Virus record (IMG/VR): IMGVR_UViG_3300032294_002797
Location: 1-64,000 of that record
Length of the DNA stretch: 64,000 nucleotides
Origin: a virus
Reading direction: 5' to 3' (one strand)
Below the pieces are notes generated by a model. It was not told where the DNA came from and did not search any database. It saw only the letters and a list, made by a program, of their open reading frames with translations. Position 1 is the stretch's first letter, and every line of letters starts with the position of its first letter. This document shows positions 27,382 through 34,115 of the stretch, piece after piece. Both the position numbers and the translations under genes were made by a program.

Positions 27382-27470
27382 TTATTCGTAAAGTCTTGTG
27401 GTATAAGGAGTTAGATCAAATTTTGCGGCGCGCCCTCGCCCTAAGTGCTGCCGTAGCAACAACTTAGGGG
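27382..27470 (-). repeat. Family A bipartite repeat, copy 8
   Basis: AAAGTCTTGTGG ... AAGGAGTTAGATCAAA, linker TTTGCGGCGCGCCC, CCTAAGTGCTGCC ... AACTTAGGGG. Confidence 0.75.
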
Positions 27471-27496
27471 AAGGGTTCAACTTTTTAGATTATGAA

Positions 27497-27904
27497 TCAA
27501 GCAAACATAAGTGCCAGATTCGTGGAAAACAGTGCCTTACCACCAATTGGCTTACGCACGTTCGTGGTACGTTCTGCATAGAAGTTACGCACAGTACCAT
27601 TCGGCATTTCGCAAGTCACAAGATGGCGAGTACGCTGAAACTGCGGATCGTTTGCACGATACCGGCTACGGACATTCAAACGGCGGATACTATTATCATC
27701 CAACGTGTGAACTTCCAGAACCTTAGCAAGATAACGCTCAGGATCGCCGTGATGGGGCTGCTCATAAATGAAGTTATAAACTTCGCCGGGAGCAGCATTC
27801 CCCAGACTACCATGAACACCACCATAGATGCTATACAGCGTAAAAGCAATCAGAAGACCAGCAACAACAGCAAACAAACCACCAACCAGAATAAAATCGT
27901 TCAT
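27497..27904 (-). CDS. Membrane-anchored hypothetical protein, 135 aa
   Basis: N-terminal helix (ILVGGLFAVVAGLLIAFTLY), then a soluble domain: GEVYNFIYEQPHHGDPERYL, a VLEVHTLDDNSIRRLNVRSRY strand pair and YAERTTNVRKPIGG. This second part resembles a beta-barrel protein common in phages near DNA metabolism genes; function unknown. Confidence 0.75.
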   Translation of the reverse strand: MNDFILVGGLFAVVAGLLIAFTLYSIYGGVHGSLGNAAPGEVYNFIYEQPHHGDPERYLAKVLEVHTLDDNSIRRLNVRSRYRANDPQFQRTRHLVTCEMPNGTVRNFYAERTTNVRKPIGGKALFSTNLALMFA

Positions 27905-27946
27905 ATGAACCCTTTTTGTTGTGAAAACTTTCCCTTATGTCTCACG

Positions 27947-27975
27947 ATTCTACACTACTTATCGGCAAGAGTCAA
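27947..27975 (-). promoter_or_regulatory. Promoter of 27904 gene (CGATA class)
   Basis: TTGACT, 17-bp spacer with GCCGATA, TAGAAT. Confidence 0.78.
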
Positions 27976-28002
27976 GTGCTAAGTTTAGAAAAAATATTTT
28001 CG

Positions 28003-28090
28003 CCATAAGTCGTTGCAGCATAAGGAGTTGCGTCAAATTTTGCGGCACCCGCTCGTCCTAAGTGCTTACACACCAAGGGCTTACGTCAGT
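28003..28090 (-). repeat. Family A bipartite repeat, copy 9
   Basis: Contains the TAA stop (28081-28083) of the next gene in its right arm (GGGCTTACGTCA). Confidence 0.8.
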
Positions 28091-28287
28091 ACGACAGGCT
28101 CGCTCCTGAACGAACATACAGGCTGGCCGCTTGCCGCAACCAAAACGTCAAGCATTGCACCAACCTGTTCCATACGTTCAACAGGCTGATCCATATCGTA
28201 CTCGGGAATCTCAAGAACAAATTCACGATCCAAACCCACATCACCATTATCGGTTTCGATCACAATATCAAAAAAACGGTGTTGCAT
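28081..28287 (-). CDS. Hypothetical protein, 68 aa
   Basis: MQHRFFDIVIETDNGDVG: beta-rich, acidic; PVERMEQVGAMLDVLVAA helix; ends SEPVVLT with the stop inside a family A repeat. Unassigned. Confidence 0.72.
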   Translation of the reverse strand: MQHRFFDIVIETDNGDVGLDREFVLEIPEYDMDQPVERMEQVGAMLDVLVAASGQPVCSFRSEPVVLT

Positions 28288-28310
28288 CTAATCCTCTCTT
28301 TCGTATGCTA

Positions 28311-28339
28311 ATCCTACACTATACTTATCGGCTTGTCAA
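28311..28339 (-). promoter_or_regulatory. Promoter of 28287 gene (CGATA class)
   Basis: TTGACA, 17-bp spacer with GCCGATA, TAGGAT. Confidence 0.78.
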
Positions 28340-28369
28340 GCGGGTCTCTTGAAAAATTTTATTTGACGT

Positions 28370-28455
28370 AAAGCGTTGAGACATAAGGAGTTACGTTAAA
28401 TTTTGCGGCGCCCCCTCGCTCTAAGTTCTTTGGCGGTAAGGGTTTGCGACAGGAG
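28370..28455 (-). repeat. Family A bipartite repeat, copy 10
   Basis: The right hairpin lies inside the nuclease-like gene, encoding its last residues (about NPYRQRT) and TAG stop. Confidence 0.8.
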
Positions 28456-28972
28456 GATAAAACTTCATAAAATTCTCAATATGATCGTCATATGCCATAT
28501 TCATATTGTCACAAGTTTCATCAAAACCAATAGAATATCCTTCCTTACCTCTCTTACGGCTATATTCCTGAACATACCTAGTAACATACTTGCTTTCTGT
28601 CCATTTGAAAATCGTACCTTTTGGAGTAATAAAAACCATGAACAAAATATCAAAAAGTTCAGGTTTGATTTTTTGCAAAGTATAATACTTATATTTGTTT
28701 TGATGCAAAGTCAATTTAGCGGTTTTTACTTCGCACCTAATACTATCATTCAAAAGAATATCAAAAATTTTACCGTGACCGTGCCGTTTCACATCATACT
28801 TAGCCCTACTCAAACGATCACACATCAGGCACTCACCAGCATCCCCCATTCCGGTAGAATCCAGATTGGAGATTTTCCAGCATAGATAATTTTTCTTACG
28901 CGAATAAAAATTGTCTGGACGGGAAATTTTGAGATTATGCTTGATCCTGTTGAAATCTCTCATCGTAAACAT
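28421..28972 (-). CDS. PD-(D/E)XK nuclease-like protein
   Basis: 183 aa. GDAGECLMCDRLSRAKYDV, then KIFDILLNDSIRCEVKTAKL: a helix with an acidic residue, followed by D-(x)9-E-V-K, is the catalytic signature of restriction-endonuclease-fold enzymes (Hjc/type II-like). Asp in FDILL and E-V-K are the presumed metal ligands. The remainder is basic. Could resolve or cleave DNA; substrate unknown. No modification partner is seen. C-terminal codons overlap a family A repeat. Confidence 0.78.
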   Translation of the reverse strand: MFTMRDFNRIKHNLKISRPDNFYSRKKNYLCWKISNLDSTGMGDAGECLMCDRLSRAKYDVKRHGHGKIFDILLNDSIRCEVKTAKLTLHQNKYKYYTLQKIKPELFDILFMVFITPKGTIFKWTESKYVTRYVQEYSRKRGKEGYSIGFDETCDNMNMAYDDHIENFMKFYPPVANPYRQRT

Positions 28973-29000
28973 TGCTTTTCCTCCTTATTGGAATACGCTT

Positions 29001-29029
29001 AGTCTACAATGCTTATCGGCTAATGTCAA
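29001..29029 (-). promoter_or_regulatory. Promoter of nuclease-like gene (CGATA class)
   Basis: TTGACA, 17-bp spacer with GCCGATA, TAGACT. Confidence 0.75.
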
Positions 29030-29052
29030 TAGATTTAGCCATAAAATTATTT

Positions 29053-29142
29053 TTTGATCATAAGTCTATATCCCATAACAACTTACGTCAAATTTTCGCC
29101 GCCCCGCTCGCCCTAAGTGCTTACGCACCAAGGGTTTGCGGC
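29053..29142 (-). repeat. Family A bipartite repeat, copy 11
   Basis: CATAAGTCTATATCCCATAA, CAACTTACGTCAAATTTT linker, CCTAAGTGCTTACG ... AAGGGTTTGCG. Confidence 0.78.
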
Positions 29143-29147
29143 GAGTT

Positions 29148-29381
29148 TTATTCAAAGTCTACGAAAATAACTTGATTATATCCACGAGGCTTAATAGTAA
29201 GGCTCTCGCTGTAATCGTAGGTATCGGCCTTTACACCCGTCATACCCGCGAGCAACTTGGCCTTTCGCACAATATTACGCTGAGACGCCCCGCTATTAAT
29301 AGCAAACTCATAACGGTTAGCCCAAGAGTAGTTTGCCTCACCATTAAATGTGTCGGTCTGCGTAACGGTAACCTTCATCAT
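29148..29381 (-). CDS. Hypothetical protein, 77 aa
   Basis: ATG at 29381 (MMKVTVTQTDTFNG) follows AAGGAATAATAAG. A beta-rich phage protein: WANRYEFAINSGASQRNIVR and KAKLLAGMTGVKADTYDYSE, resembling a small family found with DNA-replication genes. Function unknown. Confidence 0.75.
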   Translation of the reverse strand: MMKVTVTQTDTFNGEANYSWANRYEFAINSGASQRNIVRKAKLLAGMTGVKADTYDYSESLTIKPRGYNQVIFVDFE

Positions 29382-29439
29382 CTTATTATTCCTTTTAGAG
29401 AGAAAAGTGTCGATCCAATTTTTAACGTTTTTAGTAAGC

Positions 29440-29475
29440 ATTTTAACAATTCTGTGTATAATATAGTATACATCA
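29440..29475. promoter_or_regulatory. Divergent promoter region of 29381 gene and HNH gene
   Basis: The AT-rich TATAATATAGTATA core offers -10 boxes on both strands (TATAAT or TATACA plus, TATACT or TATTAT minus), with weak -35 boxes (TTAACA plus, TTGATG minus). Confidence 0.5.
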
Positions 29476-29495
29476 ACTATCAGGAGATGAATACT

Positions 29496-29897
29496 ATGTC
29501 AAAATATGATCCTCAAGAATACCAAAGAAACAAACAGGCCTATTTAGAAAGACAGAAACGATACAAGAACAAACACAAGGATACCATCAATGAGCGTCAA
29601 CGTCAATACCGTGAGTCAAATAAATCCCAACTCAATGTTTATGCCAATAGGCGTAAAAATAAAATTAGAGAAAAATATGATGAATATATGCAAGATAAAA
29701 AATGTAGCCATTGTGGATACTCTGATCCTAGATCGTTAGTTTGGCATCATACTGATTCGTCTAACAAAAAGAATGGCGTTGTTCAATTAGTTGGCAAGAA
29801 ACATGGATGGGATACTATTTTAGCAGAAATTAATAAGTGTATATGTTTATGCCATAATTGCCACAATATATTGCATAATCACCAATCATCTCCGTAG
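29496..29897 (+). CDS. HNH endonuclease, 133 aa
   Basis: Starts at the ATG after CAGGAG (MSKYDPQEYQRNKQ). A Lys/Arg-rich helical first half (KRYKNKHKDTINERQRQYR) is followed by CSHCGYSDPRSLVWHHTD and a C-terminal CICLCHNCHNILH, forming the HNH core with two CxxC metal sites. It is related to the HNH proteins that accompany small phage genes. Its end overlaps the convergent acidic gene at 29879. Confidence 0.88.
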   Translation: MSKYDPQEYQRNKQAYLERQKRYKNKHKDTINERQRQYRESNKSQLNVYANRRKNKIREKYDEYMQDKKCSHCGYSDPRSLVWHHTDSSNKKNGVVQLVGKKHGWDTILAEINKCICLCHNCHNILHNHQSSP

Positions 29898-30154
29898 TCG
29901 GAATCGTGGTTATAGTATTCGTCCACACCCCATCCACATGAGCCGAACGCAGATTCAGCATCACCATCCATACTATCATCGTACGAATCATCCCAACCGT
30001 TCTCCAAATCTTCGGCGGTAACATCACCGTAAAAATCTTTATGGTCATCATACAGGTACTCGGCCAAAAGGGCGTCACTAGGATCATGCTCAACAACCAT
30101 ATCATCATCCTCATAAGCGTTATCGGGATCGAACAGTGGATCAGGGTGGCTCAT
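29879..30154 (-). CDS. Highly acidic hypothetical protein, 91 aa
   Basis: ATG at 30154 (MSHPDPLFDPDNAYEDD) after AAAAGGAG. Asp/Glu/Tyr-rich throughout (ENGWDDSYDDSMDGDAES, YYNHDSDYGDDW). Similar in character to 18749. Possible DNA mimic, which is inference only. Confidence 0.7.
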   Translation of the reverse strand: MSHPDPLFDPDNAYEDDDMVVEHDPSDALLAEYLYDDHKDFYGDVTAEDLENGWDDSYDDSMDGDAESAFGSCGWGVDEYYNHDSDYGDDW

Positions 30155-30177
30155 TTGTTTTCTCCTTTTCACCAATC

Positions 30178-30360
30178 CTACCAAATAAAATCGTTCGCGT
30201 CAAGAGGCTCGGGATACATTTCTTCCCACAAGCCAGTAACTTCTGCGTAATCAAACGGACTGCAATCGCTAGAGTCAATCGGCTCGGCCAGGGGCTCCAA
30301 GATACCATCTTCGGTCATCTCGTTCAGAATCCGGTTGATTTCATCAAAATCGTTCAGCAT
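30178..30360 (-). CDS. Acidic hypothetical protein, 60 aa
   Basis: MLNDFDEINRILNEMTEDG start, Pro/Asp/Glu-rich remainder (AEPIDSSDCSPFDYAE). First gene of the pair with 29879. Confidence 0.7.
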   Translation of the reverse strand: MLNDFDEINRILNEMTEDGILEPLAEPIDSSDCSPFDYAEVTGLWEEMYPEPLDANDFIW

Positions 30361-30386
30361 AATTGATTCTCCCTTGTGATACGCTG

Positions 30387-30414
30387 ATTCTATACTAATT
30401 ATCGGTCATGTCAA
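30387..30414 (-). promoter_or_regulatory. Promoter of 30360 gene (CGATA class)
   Basis: TTGACA, 16-bp spacer with ACCGATA, TAGAAT. An A/T tract (AAATTTTTTTA on the minus strand) lies just upstream, like an UP element. Confidence 0.78.
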
Positions 30415-30444
30415 GCCCGCTCTATAGAAAATCTCTAAAAAAAT

Positions 30445-30536
30445 TTCTTGATGTAAGTCTATGGCAGATAAGGAGTTACGTCGCGGCGGGCGGCGCCGCC
30501 TTGTCCTAAGTACTTTAGGCTCAAGGCTTTACGTCA
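30445..30536 (-). repeat. Family A bipartite repeat, copy 12
   Basis: The linker is unusually GC-rich (GCGGCGGGCGGCGCCGCC). Ends on the TGA stop of the gene at 30534. Confidence 0.78.
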
Positions 30537-30845
30537 ATTTCCCACAACCATACCGTCTATAAACGGATAGGATTTATCGTTGATTTTCACAAACCATTCG
30601 AAATTCTTTTGATAAACATAACGTGGGCTATACTGGTTAATTCGATCTTTAGTAGTCAGAGTTTGCCAGCCACCACTATTCAGTGTATAGGTATCATCCT
30701 CATGAATCTTCACCACATAGGTGCTGTGTAGTCTAATTCCTACGCTACCATCATGCAGAATTTCAGCGTAAGTATTATTACCAACCTTGCGAGTATCCCG
30801 ATTAGTCTTACCACGAACCATACTAACTGCTTCGGAATGATTCAT
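30534..30845 (-). CDS. Conserved phage/plasmid hypothetical protein, 103 aa
   Basis: NNTYAEILHDGSVGIRLHST, then YTLNSGGWQTLTTKDRINQY and YQKNFEWFVKIND form a pattern (N-T ... G-x-V-x-x-x-L-H-x-T ... SGGW-x-T-x-T-T-K-x-R) known from many phages and plasmids with no assigned activity. Downstream partner of the 30994 gene. Confidence 0.78.
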   Translation of the reverse strand: MNHSEAVSMVRGKTNRDTRKVGNNTYAEILHDGSVGIRLHSTYVVKIHEDDTYTLNSGGWQTLTTKDRINQYSPRYVYQKNFEWFVKINDKSYPFIDGMVVGN

Positions 30846-30994
30846 TACTTGTTTTCCTTTTTCTTGGACTCGACCATCTCACGATACAGATTTTCCAGAA
30901 ACCTAACTTGTGCAACTGCACGGCCAGTTTCTTGCTTCATGCGAGTTTCTGTTTTCTGGTACTCGCTAACCGGCTTTCTCTTGGTTTTCATCAT
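30845..30994 (-). CDS. Basic helical hypothetical protein, 49 aa
   Basis: ATG at 30994 (MMKTKRKPVSEYQKTE) after AGGAG. A single Lys/Glu/Arg-rich helix to ESKKKENK. Overlaps the gene at 30534. Confidence 0.68.
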   Translation of the reverse strand: MMKTKRKPVSEYQKTETRMKQETGRAVAQVRFLENLYREMVESKKKENK

Positions 30995-31010
30995 CTTTCT
31001 CCTGCGATTG

Positions 31011-31039
31011 ATTCTACAGTATAGATCGGCAAGAGTCAA
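31011..31039 (-). promoter_or_regulatory. Promoter of 30994 operon (CGAT class)
   Basis: TTGACT, 17-bp spacer with GCCGATC, TAGAAT. Confidence 0.75.
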
Positions 31040-31067
31040 GCATAATCTTTAGCAGATTTTTATTTTG

Positions 31068-31155
31068 TTCTTAAGTCGTTGGAATATAAGGAGTTACGTC
31101 GAATTTTGCGGCGCAAATTTTCCCTAAGTGCTTATGCAGTAAGGGTTTGCGTCTC
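31068..31155 (-). repeat. Family A bipartite repeat, copy 13
   Basis: The right arm contains the last codons and TAA stop of the gene at 31132 (TLTA then stop). Confidence 0.78.
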
Positions 31156-31293
31156 TTTTATCCATCGCCTTTTCAACTGTTTTGCAAGATGTTGTATTCG
31201 GTTCATAATAGCGGCCCGCTGTAACGGATGTTGTACAGTGGACAAACGTATCTGTTCGATTCGCAGAATATCTTGAAGCACTCGCGTTTTCAT
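31132..31293 (-). CDS. Basic helical hypothetical protein, 53 aa
   Basis: MKTRVLQDILRIEQIRLSTV then a second helix (MNRIQHLAKQLKRRWIKE). Frame ends inside a family A repeat. Immediately downstream of 31296. Confidence 0.65.
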   Translation of the reverse strand: MKTRVLQDILRIEQIRLSTVQHPLQRAAIMNRIQHLAKQLKRRWIKETQTLTA

Positions 31294-31295
31294 TT

Positions 31296-31664
31296 TTATT
31301 CCTTCCAAGCAAACGGAGAAATTTCCTCACCACAAGCCAGAATCGCAGCGTACTGGTGAGCAAGAGCCTCAACCCTTTCACGAGAACCCGGCTTGCCAGC
31401 CTTCACGATCATACTATCCTCACCACCCACAAATCGCGGGTCGTTGGTTTCCTTTTTAATCTTGCCCAGATTCTTGAGAGCCTTACGATTAAACTTGAGC
31501 ACCTTTTCGCTCACAACATACCTACCATGATCCTGCACACCGGACACATAGTCCACACCTTCCACAACCCGAGAGTCAGGAACCGGAACCAGAGTAGGAA
31601 TCGCAATTCCCTTGAAAACCATTCGTGCTTGACGCTTCGCATTTTCGATAATTTCAAACTTCAT
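31296..31664 (-). CDS. Hypothetical protein, paralogue of 34771-35085
   Basis: 122 aa. NAKRQARMVFKGIAIPT, KVLKFNRKALKNLGK, NDPRFVGGEDSMIVKAGKPG and AHQYAAILACGEEISPF are nearly the same as in the 104-aa protein at 34771, so a duplication is clear. Here about 18 extra residues follow the IPT segment. No recognised domain; more GC-rich than surrounding small genes. Confidence 0.78.
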   Translation of the reverse strand: MKFEIIENAKRQARMVFKGIAIPTLVPVPDSRVVEGVDYVSGVQDHGRYVVSEKVLKFNRKALKNLGKIKKETNDPRFVGGEDSMIVKAGKPGSRERVEALAHQYAAILACGEEISPFAWKE

Positions 31665-31703
31665 TTTCTTTCTCCTTTGGATTGGTTGGATTCTAGCAAA
31701 ATT

Positions 31704-31940
31704 TCAAGAGGCTGTCAACTCCATTTCCTCGATCATTTCCGCAAACGGAATCATCTTGGAAACGAGCGTCTGCTCAGTATTGTCATCATGGAAGAACGTT
31801 TGTACACTGTCGTTTTCCAGAAACACCGTAACTTGGAATCCGCAGATACTAGCGAAACCGCCGGTCGTGCGACGAATCCACATATCCTTCTCACCAAGAA
31901 ACCTAGCAGCAACCTTTTCAACCATCTCTTGCGTAATCAT
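31704..31940 (-). CDS. Hypothetical protein, 78 aa
   Basis: MITQEMVEKVAARFLGEKDM start, then a beta-rich centre (GFASICGFQVTVFLENDSV) and acidic C-terminal helix. Upstream of 31296 in one operon. Unassigned. Confidence 0.72.
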   Translation of the reverse strand: MITQEMVEKVAARFLGEKDMWIRRTTGGFASICGFQVTVFLENDSVQTFFHDDNTEQTLVSKMIPFAEMIEEMELTAS

Positions 31941-31965
31941 CTCTTTCTCTCTTTCTTATACGGGA

Positions 31966-31994
31966 ATTATACCTTAGTTATCGGCAAAAGTCAA
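31966..31994 (-). promoter_or_regulatory. Promoter of 31940 operon (CGATA class)
   Basis: TTGACT, 17-bp spacer with GCCGATA, TATAAT. Confidence 0.8.
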
Positions 31995-32019
31995 GCAGAA
32001 TATTTAGAGAATTTTTAAA

Positions 32020-32175
32020 TCCTTATTTCTCAACACTTTACGTCAAGACCGGCCTGAATGGACACTTAGAATCTTGAGAAACTGATCGTAAACCCTTGGC
32101 AGATAAGGAGTTACGTCAAATTTTGCGGCGCCGCCTCGCCGTAAGTGCTTATACAGCAAGGCTTTGCGTCAACTA
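32020..32175 (-). repeat. Family A repeat, copy 14 plus a degenerate extra half
   Basis: A full bipartite copy (32078-32175) is preceded by a decayed copy (32020-32060), suggesting local duplication. The right arm holds the TGA stop of the gene at 32169. Confidence 0.7.
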
Positions 32176-32246
32176 TTTACAACCCAGGCCGCTATACATC
32201 CGATCACGAATGAACAAAACAGCATAATCTGATCATTCTTTATCAT
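32169..32246 (-). CDS. Membrane micro-protein, 25 aa
   Basis: MIKNDQIMLFCSFVIGCIAA then WVVNS; one helix. AAAGGAT precedes the start. Third of a run of three membrane micro-genes (32169-32473). Confidence 0.5.
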   Translation of the reverse strand: MIKNDQIMLFCSFVIGCIAAWVVNS

Positions 32247-32358
32247 TTTTTCTATGATCCTTTGAAGGGTAAACCAAATCAGAAACAAGCCAACTGCACC
32301 CAATACCCACCACAAATCCCACAAACATCCAAATCCATTCTACATTTAGATCGGCCAT
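32233..32358 (-). CDS. Membrane micro-protein, 41 aa
   Basis: MADLNVEWIWMFVGFVVGIG then CSWLVSDLVYPSKDHRKNDKE: one helix, charged C-terminus. GAGGGG lies upstream. Overlaps the gene at 32169. Confidence 0.6.
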   Translation of the reverse strand: MADLNVEWIWMFVGFVVGIGCSWLVSDLVYPSKDHRKNDKE

Positions 32359-32380
32359 CCCTAGCACCCCTCTTTAGTTT

Positions 32381-32473
32381 TTATTCTACAGGAATTTTAC
32401 TGATCATGTACCCTAAGAAAAACCCTAGAGTCACAATAAAATTTAGACCCATCAAATATACAAGAATATTCAT
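32381..32473 (-). CDS. Membrane micro-protein, 30 aa
   Basis: MNILVYLMGLNFIVTLGFFL then GYMISKIPVE; a single helix. GAGAGGTGAAGG precedes the ATG. Confidence 0.6.
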   Translation of the reverse strand: MNILVYLMGLNFIVTLGFFLGYMISKIPVE

Positions 32474-32496
32474 AAACCTTCACCTCTCTTTTCCAC

Positions 32497-32524
32497 ATTC
32501 TATACTATTATCGGCCTGCGTCAA
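32497..32524 (-). promoter_or_regulatory. Promoter of membrane micro-genes (CGATA class)
   Basis: TTGACG, 16-bp spacer with GCCGATA, TAGAAT. Confidence 0.75.
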
Positions 32525-32542
32525 GCCCAAGGTACAGTCTTT

Positions 32543-32591
32543 TTGGCTGACTAAACCCACTCAGCCCAAATCCGCAGGATTACCTGGGACA
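32543..32591 (-). repeat. Family B structured repeat, copy 7
   Basis: Minus strand TGTCCCAGGTAATCCTGCGG ... GTGGGTTTAGTCAGCC with CCCA/TGGG pairing. Its TAA is the stop codon of the gene at 32580. Confidence 0.8.
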
Positions 32592-32750
32592 CTTATCCAT
32601 CACAGTATCCAGATATATCCCATCTTTACTCACAACCCATCCATATTCTACATCTTGCCCATAGACCCCAATATAACACCGACCTTTATCACACCCTTCG
32701 ATCTTGCACTCATAACCCACCAGACCCATCAACATAACCCAAATTGCCAT
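32580..32750 (-). CDS. Small Cys-containing protein, 56 aa
   Basis: MAIWVMLMGLVGYECKIEGC then DKGRCYIGVYGQDVEYGW and an end of MDKCPR. Hydrophobic start, possibly a short signal or anchor, then four Cys. The last three codons and the stop are in a family B repeat, as in the proteins at 27172 and 32825 (ends SCPS, SCPT). GAAAGGAT precedes the start. Confidence 0.7.
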   Translation of the reverse strand: MAIWVMLMGLVGYECKIEGCDKGRCYIGVYGQDVEYGWVVSKDGIYLDTVMDKCPR

Positions 32751-32789
32751 AGTTATCCAGAATCCTTTCTTTGACCAGACTATGTTTTT

Positions 32790-32836
32790 CGCTGACTATA
32801 CCCAACCTACCCAAATCCGTAGGATTACGTGGGACA
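32790..32836 (-). repeat. Family B structured repeat, copy 8
   Basis: Minus strand TGTCCCACGTAATCCTACGG ... GTTGGGTATAGTCAGCG with CCCA/TGGG pairing. Its TAA is the stop codon of the gene at 32825. Confidence 0.8.
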
Positions 32837-33031
32837 AGAGAACAGTTCTACATCCGAAATAACTCGCACACACTTTTTGTTTTCGTCTACTTCATAGACT
32901 GAGCAATCGTACTGATATAAAAAACGATTACCGATATCTCTTTGCCAGACTACCCTTGCTTCATCCAGACTATCATACAGACGGTAATCTTGAATGAAAC
33001 CATCAAACACTATTGCAAACTTATTTTTCAT
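32825..33031 (-). CDS. Hypothetical protein, 68 aa
   Basis: MKNKFAIVFDGFIQDYRLYD start, helix SLDEARVVWQRDIG, then a beta-rich end stopping at SCPT inside a family B repeat. Layout resembles other small phage proteins with a Leu/Ala helix after a strand. Unassigned. Confidence 0.72.
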   Translation of the reverse strand: MKNKFAIVFDGFIQDYRLYDSLDEARVVWQRDIGNRFLYQYDCSVYEVDENKKCVRVISDVELFSCPT

Positions 33032-33042
33032 TTTCTAACTTT

Positions 33043-33270
33043 CTACGAAACCGAAACCATAGAGGGATTCTTACGAAACTCCATAGCATACAATTCATCG
33101 ACCACAACCCGGACTACAGTATCCATGTTTACGTTTTTATGAGTGTGGTATCCGATCACGTTTGACCAGACATTGTATGTTCCATCCAAATTGTGCATGA
33201 TAGTCATATCAGCCTTTTTTGCATAGGCATGGATTTTGCTACGAATCGTACTAGACTTAGGAATTTTCAT
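33043..33270 (-). CDS. Basic hypothetical protein, 75 aa
   Basis: ATG at 33270 (MKIPKSSTIRSKIHAYAKK) follows a (GAAA)n purine-rich leader; a longer reading would cover that leader. Ends in VVRVVVDELYAMEFRKN. Unassigned. Confidence 0.7.
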   Translation of the reverse strand: MKIPKSSTIRSKIHAYAKKADMTIMHNLDGTYNVWSNVIGYHTHKNVNMDTVVRVVVDELYAMEFRKNPSMVSVS

Positions 33271-33347
33271 TTTCTTTTTCTTTCTTTCTCTTTCGACTAT
33301 TATACCAAACTTTTTCGCCGCCGTCAACCCCCTTATCGGGGGAGACA

Positions 33348-33551
33348 CTAGATTTTCCAACAGGCAAAAACCAGCGTAAACTGTGCATTCGGATACTTCG
33401 ACCGAATGTACGCTTCTGCTGTAGACTTCCTATTGTCCGTAGCACTCACACCTTGCACAGTCTTACCATCTATCACAACATTCCAGATTCGACGCTTGCG
33501 AATCTTAGGGAGACTACCGATAAAACTGTTGACACTGATAACTTTTTCCAT
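33348..33551 (-). CDS. Basic hypothetical protein, 67 aa
   Basis: MEKVISVNSFIGSLPKIRKR then WNVVIDGKTVQGVSATDNRK and a SKYPNAQF helix. Purine-rich leader. No family recognised. Confidence 0.7.
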   Translation of the reverse strand: MEKVISVNSFIGSLPKIRKRRIWNVVIDGKTVQGVSATDNRKSTAEAYIRSKYPNAQFTLVFACWKI

Positions 33552-33610
33552 TTTCTTTCTCTAACTTTCTAAACTTACCTAACTTACCAAAATCCCCCGG
33601 ATAGAGCAGA

Positions 33611-33772
33611 CTATGCTGCTTCACCATCATCGTAACCGGGAATATAGTCGGCATCGTCTGCGACTAATTCACAATGTTCACCACAATCGGGACAAATACC
33701 GTAGTCCATTCGGATACCGGTCATCTCAACTCCACAGCAATCCGAAACGTAATCAAAATCAGGATTTCTCAT
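33611..33772 (-). CDS. Acidic zinc-ribbon-like protein, 53 aa
   Basis: MRNPDFDYVSDCCGVEMTG then GICPDCGEHCELVADD: a CC and a CPDCGEHC cluster can bind zinc. Acidic C-terminus. The CPDCG motif resembles small phage zinc-ribbon proteins. Confidence 0.68.
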   Translation of the reverse strand: MRNPDFDYVSDCCGVEMTGIRMDYGICPDCGEHCELVADDADYIPGYDDGEAA

Positions 33773-33839
33773 TCTAACTCTCTCTTTCTTATGCCATATA
33801 TAAATGCACTTCCCGTGCCAAACCCAAAAATATTTTTTG

Positions 33840-33880
33840 TGTCGTAAAGTGTTGCCCCATAAGGGTTTACGATTTTGCTT
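33840..33880 (-). repeat. Family A half-repeat
   Basis: CGTAAAGTGTTGCCCCATAA, GGGTTTACG only. Confidence 0.55.
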
Positions 33881-34024
33881 AGTTCGTGAGCAGCGTCTGC
33901 CTATGTAGCATTATGCAACAGTGCTGTAGCATTTTGCGTCGCGTATTTCGGCCTAAAACATTAAAGTGAAGCAAATTGCAACACCACAATATATAGTGTG
34001 CCTCAAAATTAGGCACCACAAGGC

Positions 34025-34115
34025 ACTTGCCGTAAGTCGTTACCACATAAGCACTTACGTCAAATTTTTGGGCGAAAATTCGTCGTAACTCCTTACATAG
34101 CAAGGGTTTACGTCG
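34025..34115 (-). repeat. Family A bipartite repeat, copy 15
   Basis: GTAAGTCGTTACCACATAAG ... CACTTACGTCAAA, AT-rich linker, CGTAACTCCTTACATAGCAA ... GGGTTTACGTC. Copies 15 and 16 share the AT-rich rather than GC-rich linker. Confidence 0.78.

Noticed and set aside
31356-32018. 220-codon plus-strand frame
   Set aside because: Antisense to the paired minus-strand genes at 31296 and 31704, which have clear promoters and a paralogue.
33879-34103. Minus-strand frame of 74 codons
   Set aside because: It is made of family A repeat sequence (KELRRIFAQKFDVSAY), and near-identical peptides appear at 34599 and, on the plus strand, at 31079; no start signals.
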